From Chelydra serpentina (lineage: Eukaryota; Chordata; Testudines; Chelydridae), in the NCBI GenBank assembly GCA_037349315.1, contig JBAIAC010000006.1, forward strand, positions 13,985,501 to 14,049,500: DNA of 64,000 bases, read 5' to 3'. A program made the translations under genes and the position numbers. Below are positions 56,811 through 64,000 of this stretch, one piece after another. Below the pieces are notes generated by a model. It was not told the origin of the DNA. It searched no databases and saw only the letters and a program-made list of their open reading frames with translations. Position 1 is the first letter of the stretch. The number at the start of each line of letters is the position of its first letter.

Positions 56811-58838
56811 ACTCTTGATAAATGTTCTTTTGTGATTCATCATCATCTTACTCTCATCTCCCCCAGTCTGGACTTTACTGCTCTTTGATTAAACACTGTC
56901 AAGAATCTAGAATCTGTTTATCCAATCTAATCTATAGGGTATTTCTAAGGTTCCTATAACTGGGGTATCCATAAACCAAACAACTAGAGATAATACAAAT
57001 CATGCCCCCAAATGACATTATCCTCACTATATCCCCTTGTTCTTGGTGTGTGTATGTGTATTTCACTTTGTCTCTTTCTTTCTGTCTTTCCTTCCCTCCA
57101 TCATAGCATTTCCTCCCTACCCCTGCCCCCGCCTTTTTTTTTTGTCCTCTACTCAATTATGGGGTGATCCTGCAAAAATGTCACTGGGAAAGACTTTGTC
57201 ATGGAAGTGAGTTTTGTAGTTAGACCTAAATATGACTGAGGGTGGCTCAGACAGAGGTATCGTATCTTTTTGGTAGAGGTCAAGAATGACCTGAATTATT
57301 TCATTTTGAGAATCAGATGCAATATAGGTTTTACTACATCTTAAAAGAAAAAAAATTGTTATTTGGATTTATGTTCTGGTTTTCCAGGGTGCTGTGATCA
57401 ACGGGACTATTCTTATGTGAAATTATTCATGTGTGCGTTTGTGGGATTCTGATATGTTTTGAGCCTAATGTCCTGGAACACCTGCTCAAGTGAGTAGTTC
57501 AATTGACTTCAATGGGATTACTCAAGTGACTAATGGTGGCAGGATCAATCCCAGTTTCAGGAAGAACAAAACAATTTCCTGGTTCTATATTTTATTTGTG
57601 AATTGTCTCGTGTTTCAAGATGGGTGAATGGGAGTGAGCATTGGTTTTTTATACATAAAAGTAAACATTGTAGTCATTTGTTTAGATGAAAAGGCTAGAT
57701 TTTCATCCAGAATACGTATGCATTCACAAAAAGGGTTTGAAATTGCCTATGAAAATGTGCACAGTTCATTACCTATAATTGCATGCACAAATCCAATTTG
57801 GATCATTTGACCAGAATAAAGCACTTGCAAAAGGGATTACTTAGTTTGCACAGTTATTCACAAAAATTAGATTTGCATTTTCATGCAGCCTAAATTGTCT
57901 GAAAATCTGGACAGAATTATTATTTTGGAAGACACATTTTTTTCTGTTTCTTTGCAAAGAAATTGGATCCCCTCTTGATTGCAACTAATCCAGCACAAAT
58001 GCATCAATATCAAAATTACAGCAAGGCAAATTTTCCCATCTCTGACCACTTGTGCCATTTAAAACGTTACCTTCCAGCTGACTTTGGAAACTTGAGGTCA
58101 TTTCTCTTTCCTGTTGCCTGCTGTAGCTCTAGAGGAATTACTGGTTCCTTTTTATAGCATACCACTGTAGAATATACTTTTAATTCACTATTACAGGCAG
58201 ATATTTTCCTAGCTGTCATGTGTGCTTGCAATGTTGCTGTGATTTCTGTAGTGAAGAAGAGAAGAAAAGTTGTTCCTTTTTCTTTCTTCTTAAGTAAGTA
58301 AAGACTGCAATTTGATTCCTATGGGACTAGGGAGAGGCAGATATTTTGGTCCAAAGACTAAAATGTGTGATATGCACTGTGACGCTTCACTGCCTGGCAC
58401 CTCCAACAGGAGAAGGAAGTGTAAAGAGCAAGAAACAAGCAATATCAAATCAGCAGCTGGAGACAGAATAAAGGAATCATAATGGGAAAAAGCTCATTCT
58501 TATCTAAAGGAAACAGAAGAAAAGCCCAAATCTCTTGTCCTCGCCTTATATATCTAGAAGTAATTTCCCTAAATTAAAACACTCTACCACGTTTCATCCA
58601 TTTATTTTCATGAAAGTCTTGTTCTTAGTACATTCTTTCCTCTCCTTCATTCTTTTCTTTTTTCTTGTTTCCTTCCTATCCATTTTCCTGCCTTCTTCAT
58701 CTTTCCCTTATTCCTTTAGTTCATGGTTTTTACCCTTTTAAAAATGTACCCTCTTTTTTTATTCTCTTTTCTCTGTTCTTCCCTCACCCTTTTCCTTTGC
58801 ATGCAGTTTTTCTGCTCTTTCCATGTACTTTTTCTCAA
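56811..58838. other. Intergenic, no recognised gene
   Basis: No exon. A weak copy of the 'ttgacttcaatgggattactcaagtga' motif common in amniote repeats lies at 57497-57535, and a pyrimidine-rich stretch at 58630-58800 has only compositional interest. Confidence 0.4.
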
Positions 58839-58869
58839 CAAGTAGGGAGGGAGCACCCATAGAAAAGAT
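58839..58869. repeat. Target-site duplication, left copy (31 bp)
   Basis: CAAGTAGGGAGGGAGCACCC... matches 61073-61103 over 31 bp with two mismatches. The two copies exactly bracket the minus-strand CR1 with its nested LTR. Confidence 0.85.
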
Positions 58870-61072
58870 AGGAACATAAGATTGACCATACTGTTTCAGA
58901 CCAATGGTCCATCTAGCCCAGTATCCTGTCTTCCAACAGTGGCCAATGCCAAGTGCTTCAAAGGAAATCAACAGAACAGGTAATCATCAAGTGATCCTGC
59001 CCTGTTGCCCATTCCCAGCTTTTGGCAAGCAGAGGCTAGGGACACTTCTCGGCATGGTTTTGTATCCCTGTCCATCCTGTTTAATAGCCGTTGATAGACC
59101 TAACCTCCATGAACTTATCTAGTTCTTTTTTGAACCCTGTTATAGTCTTGGCCTTCACAACATCCTTTGGAAAAGAGTTCCACAGGTTGACTGTGTGTTG
59201 TGTGAAGAAATACTTCCTTTTGTTAGTTGTCTCTTTTCCAAGCTGAAAAGTCCCAGTCCTATTGATCTCTCCTTATATGGAAGTTGTTCCATACTAATCA
59301 TTTTGTTGCCCTTTTCTGTACCTTTTCCAATTCCAATATATCTTTTTTGAGATGGGGTGACCAGATCTGCATGCAGTATTCAAGATGTGGGTGTACCATG
59401 GATTTATATAGAGGCAATATGATATTTTCTGTTTTATTATCTATCCGTTTCCTAATGCTTCCCAACATGGTTAGCTTTTTTGACTGCTGCTGCCCATTGA
59501 GTGGATGTTTTCAGAGAACTATCCATAATGACTCCAAGATCTTTCTTGAGTGGTAACAGCTAATTTAGACTCTATCATTGTATATTGTGACAAAGTTTCT
59601 CCTCTACCTCGGTGGGTCCTGCTCTTATTGGCGGATTCTGCTTGCCTCAGAGATCTTCCCCTCTAGTAGAATCCACAGTCCAGGTTAACTCCTCCTGTGT
59701 CTGATCAGGAGTTGGGAGTTTTGGGGGGAACCCGGGCCCGCCCTCTACTCCGGGTTCCAGCCCAGGGCCCTGTGGATTGCAGCTGTTTAGAGTGCCTCCT
59801 GGAACAACTGCACGACAGCTACAACTCCCTGGGCTACTTCCCCATGGACTCTTCCCAACACCTTCTTTATCCTCACCACAGGATCTTCCAGCAGTACGCC
59901 CTCTTACTCTCAGCTCCTAGTGCCTCTTGCTCCCAGCTCCTCACATGCAACCTCCTTCCACAGCTCCTGACATGCGCGCCTCACTGACTCACTGGGAGGC
60001 TTTTAACTAGTTTCAGCCAGCCCCTGATTGGCTGCAGGTGTCTCAATTAACCTCCCTGCCTTCTGGAAAGTTCTTAATTGGCCCCAGGTGTCTTGATTAA
60101 CCTGGAGCAACTGCCATAAGATATCGGGGATTTGTTTAGCCTGGGGCTAACATACTGGTTCCATACCACTTTCCTATAGCCCTCTGGCCTTGCCCCGTCA
60201 CAATATGTATAATTGGGATTATGTTTTCCAATATGCATTACTTTGCATTTCTCAACATTGAATTTCATCTGCCATTTTGTTGCCCAGTCACCCAGTTTTG
60301 TGAGATCCCTTTGTAACTCTTTGCAGTCTGCTTTGGACTTAACTATCCTGAATAGTTTTGTATCATCTGAAAATTTTGCCACCTCACTGTTTGCCCCTTT
60401 CCCCAGATCATTTATGAATATGTTGAACAGTACTGGTCCCAGTACAGACTCCTGGGAGACACCACAATTTACCTCTCTCCATTCTGAAAACTGACCATTT
60501 ATTCCTACCCTTTGTTTCCTATCTTTTAACCAATTACTGATCCATGAGAGGACCTTCCCTCTTATCCTGTGACAGCTTACTTTGCTTAAGAGTCTTTGGT
60601 GAGGGACCTTGTCAAAGGCTTTCTAAAAATATAAGTACACTCTATCCATTGGATCCCCCTTGTCCACATGCTTGTTGACCCCCCTCAAAGAATTCTAGTA
60701 GATTGGTGAGGTATGATTTCCCTTTAAAAAAAACATATTGACTCTTCCCCCAACAAATCATGTTCATCTATGTGTCTGATAATTCAGTTCTTTACTATGG
60801 TTTCAACCAATTTGCCTGGTACTGAAGTTAGGCTTACTGGCCTGTAATTGCCGTGATCACCTCTGGAGCCTTTTTAAAAAATTGGCATCACATTAGCTGT
60901 TCTCCTTTCATCTGGTACAGAAGCTGATTTAAATGATAGGTTACATACAACAGTTAGTAGTTCTGAAATTTCATATTTGATTTCCTTCAGAACTCCTGGG
61001 TGAATACCATCTGGTCCTGGTAAATTAAACAGTACTAAGTCATCAATGAGTTCCAAAACCTTTTCCTTTCAG
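58870..61072 (-). mobile_element. CR1 LINE (minus strand) interrupted by a solo LTR
   Basis: Left part 58870-59585 and right part 60203-61072 are colinear CR1 on the minus strand. The 3' end is at the left (reverse complement of GTTCC, ATGGTCAATCTTATGTTCC) and the 5'-truncated end at the right. The right part encodes MKFNVEKCKVMHIGKHNPNY and SDDTKLFRIV (a mutated FADD context) and a piece GPDGIHPGVLKEIKYEISEL. It is flanked by a 31-bp target duplication, so the complete insertion is defined. A different subfamily from the full-length CR1. Confidence 0.9.
59586..60202 (+). mobile_element. Solo LTR (617 bp) nested in CR1, ATAT target duplication
   Basis: Begins TGTGACAAAGTTTCTCCTCT and ends GCCTTGCCCCGTCACA. 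Flanks are ATAT at 59582-59585 and ATAT at 60203-60206. It separates two halves of one CR1 whose sequence continues exactly across it, which proves it is an insertion. Orientation is taken from TG at the left and CA at the right and is not certain. No viral coding sequence remains. Confidence 0.82.
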
Positions 61073-61103
61073 CAAGTAGGGAGGGAGCACACATACAAAA
61101 GAT
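61073..61103. repeat. Target-site duplication, right copy (31 bp)
   Basis: CAAGTAGGGAGGGAGCACAC... is the partner of 58839-58869. Two substitutions between the copies indicate an old insertion. Confidence 0.85.
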
Positions 61104-61231
61104 GATATTTTCCCATTGTCATGCTGATCCTAGGTATTTTAATGTCTCCAGCAATAGTGCAGTGCAGTAAAAGAGCAATGCAGAGGGAAGTCTTAGCAAT
61201 ACCAAACACAATTATTTCAATGCATGGTCCC

Positions 61232-62240
61232 TGTGATGGAGTGTATGGTCCCCTTACTAGTCAGGAGTCCCCTGTAACTCCCCCACCCCAATCACAAGGT
61301 TAAAGAACATTTATGGGCTAAAGGGGCCCTGCCCTCACACCCTTGCCGAGCATGCTCAGACTGTAGGAGGGGTTTGAAAGCCAATCAGGCAGCTCAGTGT
61401 GGGGCTAGCAAGCCAGGGAGCAGGACATACCCTGGGAGCTCTCAGGGAGGAGCAGAGCTGGTGAATGGAGGGAGCCACAGCACACAATGGTGGAGACCAT
61501 GGACCAGGCATTTCGTGGAGTTGGGCACCAGCCAGATGGGGAGCAGATGGAGTAGGAAGTGACCTAGGGAAGCCAATGGGAAACTGAGCCCCACACAAAG
61601 ACAGGTGAGCAACCGAGTCGTCCCCACAGGGTCCTGAATGGGAACCTGGTGGAGTTGCGTGGGAGTAAGAGGAGTTCCCCTCCTCTTACTCGGACGGCGG
61701 CCTCTAGGCAGGACTGCCACCACTGTAAACTATTGTCACTAGGCAGAATGGCTGCCATAAGGAGCTATGAACATTGGGCTGGAGCCCCTTGCAACTTCCC
61801 TCCCGATCACAATCCCCATTTAGCAACCCAAACCGTAGACCTTACCGGGTAGGTGGGGCTCGTCAGCCTTGGAAGGCAGCCCACCTAGGAGAAGGAAAAC
61901 TCTGATTTAAAACCTCCGCTGCCTTGTGGCAATATCCACTCATGGGAAAGGCTAAGGGAGTCAACCCTGAAACCAAATCCGGTGTCAGAGTCCCGATGGC
62001 GGTCTGACATTGTCCTCAATGTCATTCCGGCAACTCCTGCGACGCCACTGGTGCCAAGTTGTATCGACATTGTCTTTCCCTTGGATCCATCAGTTGCATG
62101 GAGAGGGGGGTTCTGCTGCATGGGCAACAGCTGTTACTCCATATCACCCTGCCCTGGCTTGCGCCCTGGAGAGGACACTCCAGTCATTCCCCATGGGCGC
62201 ATATCCATTGTCTCTTGAGACTAACGGACGCCAACAACAA
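61232..62240. repeat. LTR-like and unclassified repeat material
   Basis: TGTGATGGAGTGTATGGTCC at 61232 looks like an LTR start of the TGTGA type seen elsewhere in the window; its end was not found. From about 61840 a second repeat-like block (GGTAGGTGGGGCTCGTCAGC ... TTGTGGCAATATCCACTCAT ... AACGGACGCCAACAACAAC at 62223) is present, which I believe is high-copy in turtles but cannot classify. No gene: the many short overlapping frames have no domain. Confidence 0.35.
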
Positions 62241-62397
62241 CCTGGGTCATCTTGAGGACACGTCTATGCTGAAAAGGTAAGTCAACCTAACATAAGTCAG
62301 CTTACAGCCCCCAAAGTAATTACTGCAGTGGTTCATGGCCGCACTACCCTCCTCACCAGGAGCACTTCCCCCGACTTAAGAGGGGCAGTGTGGGGGG

Positions 62398-63266
62398 CAG
62401 TGGTGGATTAATGCATGGGCACACAGGACCCGTGCTCAGGGCCCCCAGCCAATTTGGGGGCCCCCAAATGCTGGAATCTGGGTAGAAGTAGGGGGGGGCA
62501 TTGGAGCCAGAACTGTGGCCCTGTCACCCACTCTACCTCTTCCCCCAAGGCCCCCATTCCCTGGCCAGGCCAGAAGCCAAGGCTGGGCAGTGGTAAGAGC
62601 CACCCACGGAGTCTGGGCCACTGTGGGGAGCCCTGGACCCTCCACCTGCCCTGGGCAGGGGTTGGGGTGCCCACATGTTCCCCACCCCCCAATGCACACT
62701 CCTGCCCTTGGGATCCAGGGGTGGGGGTTAGCTCTAGCCTCCTGCCCCCTTGCTGGGGCCTGCAGACACACGTTACAGGGAGAGGAGGCTCTGCCCTGGC
62801 CTGGGAGGTGGCAGGGAACCCTGGGGAGGTCACAGGCAGCGAGAAGTGAGGGCTTCTCTGGCACAGCTCCCACAGCTACTGGCCTGGCCTCAGCAGCTGC
62901 TGCATTCCACCTGGATTGGCTCAGTGCGTGTGCCTGGCTCCCACTGCCAGGCTGTCCCCACGGGGTCCCTCCTGCTGCCTCCTGGGCTTTGTGCCCGACG
63001 CAGCAACCACATGCAGCACCGCTGTTCCTGTCGCCTCTGGCCCAAGGCTTGCAGTCTGGGGGGGCAATGTCCCTCTTGCCCCCCTTAAACCATACCCAGG
63101 CCGCTGCCACTCCACGCCTGCCCACTTTTAAAAGTGTGTGTGTGGGGGGGGGGAGGGGGCATGACCCCCTGGCACTCCCGGTTCTGGCACCCTTTGGTCC
63201 TCAGGGTATGGGGGGCCCAAATGTTCTGTGTCCAGGGCCCCAATAAATCTTAATCCACTTTTAGTG
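62398..63266. mobile_element. Nested GC-rich MITE (AGTGG-GGATTAA ends)
   Basis: The left end is AGTGGTGGATTAATGCATGG, followed by CAGGGCCCCC. The right end, minus strand, is AAAAGTGGATTAAGATTTAT followed by GGGGCCCTGGACAC. It is GC-rich between the ends. Several long overlapping frames on both strands (up to 243 codons) are by-products of GC-rich composition: they show no domain, start in arbitrary frames and are all confined to the MITE. Confidence 0.55.
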
Positions 63267-63327
63267 GCGGAGCTGAGAGCACGGAGCTGTGAAATTGATA
63301 AGAATGACAGCCCACAGCCCATGTAAG

Positions 63328-63537
63328 CAGGGCCTGCACTACCATTAGGCAACCCTAGGCGGTCGCCTAGGGCACCAGGATTTGGGGGGCATTTCATGTC
63401 CCTCAGTGGCCGCCGGTGGGAGAGGCTGCCGCCGAAATGCCACCGCCGTGATTCCCGGCGGCCGAAGAAGCTGCCCCCGAAGTGCCACCGACCCCTATGG
63501 CGGCAAAAAAAAAAAAAAAAAGCTGGCGCTGTCCCTG
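63328..63537. mobile_element. 210-bp hAT MITE with perfect 8-bp target duplication
   Basis: The left end is CAGGGCCTGCACTACCATTA; the right end on the minus strand is CAGGGACAGCGCCAGC. The flanks are CATGTAAG at 63320-63327 and CATGTAAG at 63538-63545, identical. The interior has GGCGGTCGCCTAGGGCACC and an A run (about 63505-63522). Confidence 0.85.
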
Positions 63538-63746
63538 CATGTAAGTAAGGTAGTGTCAACATGGACACTGTGTGGCCCTAACTACACCGACATAAGCCCT
63601 ACGTCTCTCGTGGAGGTGGAGTTCTTAGTTGGGGTAGTGGGGCATTTATATCAGTGGGAGCCAGGCTGTAGTCTGTACGCTGACATAATTAGGTCAACAT
63701 AAGCTGCCTTACATCGACCTAACTCTGCAGCAGAGACCGAGCCTGA

Positions 63747-64000
63747 GTGAGCTAATTGTGTTTTAGTTGTCTGAAAACTAGAGCTCGTGTTGAACAGACA
63801 ACACTGAAACATTCCTTCTACTGAAGTGAACAAATCTGCAATGCCAGTAGGAAACTGAGCCACAAGGTCATCAGAATCAATTGCATTTGGTAAATCCTAT
63901 TAGATCACATTTTCAATGAGCCGTCTGAACTACGTCTTAGCATGCTGTGAAAGAATGCGAATAAATCAACCGCTCTTAGTACGTCTAACTTACCTCCGGG
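63747..64000. other. Intergenic end of window, no recognised feature
   Basis: No gene or repeat could be supported in the last 250 bp. Confidence 0.4.

Larger units (their letters stand above)
62250..63746. mobile_element. Outer MITE carrying two nested MITEs
   Basis: The left end carries GTCAACCTAACATAAGTCAG followed by CTTACAG. The right end on the minus strand reads GTTGACCTAATTATGTCAGC followed by GTACAG. These are imperfect inverted ends of one non-autonomous DNA transposon. Two other elements (about 62398-63266 and 63328-63537) lie within it. The target duplication of the outer element was not identified. Confidence 0.5.

Noticed and set aside
59697..59987. 96-codon open frame with Cys and Leu clusters
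   Set aside because: Lies wholly within the solo LTR; no start context or domain.
62436..63246. Overlapping open frames of 229 and 243 codons on both strands
   Set aside because: They lie entirely in a GC-rich MITE, have no domain, no consistent start context and mirror each other on opposite strands; composition explains them.
1..64000. CRISPR arrays, bacterial operons, prophage or tRNA/rRNA genes
   Set aside because: None seen. The tRNA-like segments (27.4 and 30.5 kb) are SINEs with non-tRNA bodies, and all other repeats are transposon-derived.
12626..64000. Exons of downstream genes such as ADGRF family receptors
   Set aside because: No stretch translates into recognisable GPCR or extracellular domains; every substantial coding signal in this part is a transposable element.

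Overview
This window reads as nuclear genomic DNA of a vertebrate, most likely a turtle. The exon/intron structure is vertebrate. The repeats are those I associate with turtle genomes: many CR1 LINE copies, a tRNA-derived SINE carrying a CR1-like 3' tail, a DIRS-type tyrosine-recombinase retrotransposon, hAT and Harbinger DNA transposons, MIR-type SINEs and TG...CA solo LTRs. The species assignment is an inference from repeat content; no bacterial gene organisation, CRISPR array or operon is present.

Left part (1 to about 12.6 kb): the 3' end of one host gene on the + strand, recognised as CD2AP (CD2-associated adaptor protein). Four exons are visible: 1531-1620, 7768-7955, 8585-8648 and the final coding piece 10306-10347. 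They encode the acidic/proline-poor linker and the C-terminal coiled coil. A 3'UTR of roughly 2.3 kb follows. The introns hold a degraded DIRS-like retrotransposon (about 2995-7441), a MIR tail and two MITE-like pieces.

Rest of the window (about 12.6-64 kb): no further host exon is recognisable. It is an intergenic stretch built of nested transposable elements. In order these are CR1 fragments; a PIF/Harbinger element with convergent Myb-like and transposase genes (15.7-17.6 kb) abutting a truncated fold-back hAT; several LTRs; a MIR SINE and two tRNA-related SINEs; two hAT MITEs with perfect 8-bp target duplications (29.4 and 30.9 kb); an old CR1 split by two insertions (31.9-35.6 kb); a complete fold-back hAT with terminal inverted repeats of about 550-600 bp (37.1-38.65 kb); an RTE-clade LINE (42.0-43.3 kb); minus-strand CR1 copies (43.9-45.7 kb); a Penelope-like tail fused to a hAT transposase C-terminus (46.6-47.0 kb); an LTR-like block (about 50-51.5 kb); a full-length CR1 with two open reading frames (52.1-56.8 kb); a CR1 flanked by a 31-bp duplication and split by a solo LTR (58.8-61.1 kb); and a nest of MITEs (62.2-63.75 kb).

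The most interesting observation is at the ORF1/ORF2 junction of the intact CR1. ORF2 is in the -1 frame relative to ORF1, overlaps it by 121 nt, and has no ATG before its endonuclease domain. The last two sense codons of ORF1 form the heptamer T TTA AAC, a canonical -1 ribosomal frameshift site, directly before the ORF1 stop. A GC-rich hairpin can form just downstream. This suggests that ORF2 is made as an ORF1-ORF2 fusion by programmed frameshifting.
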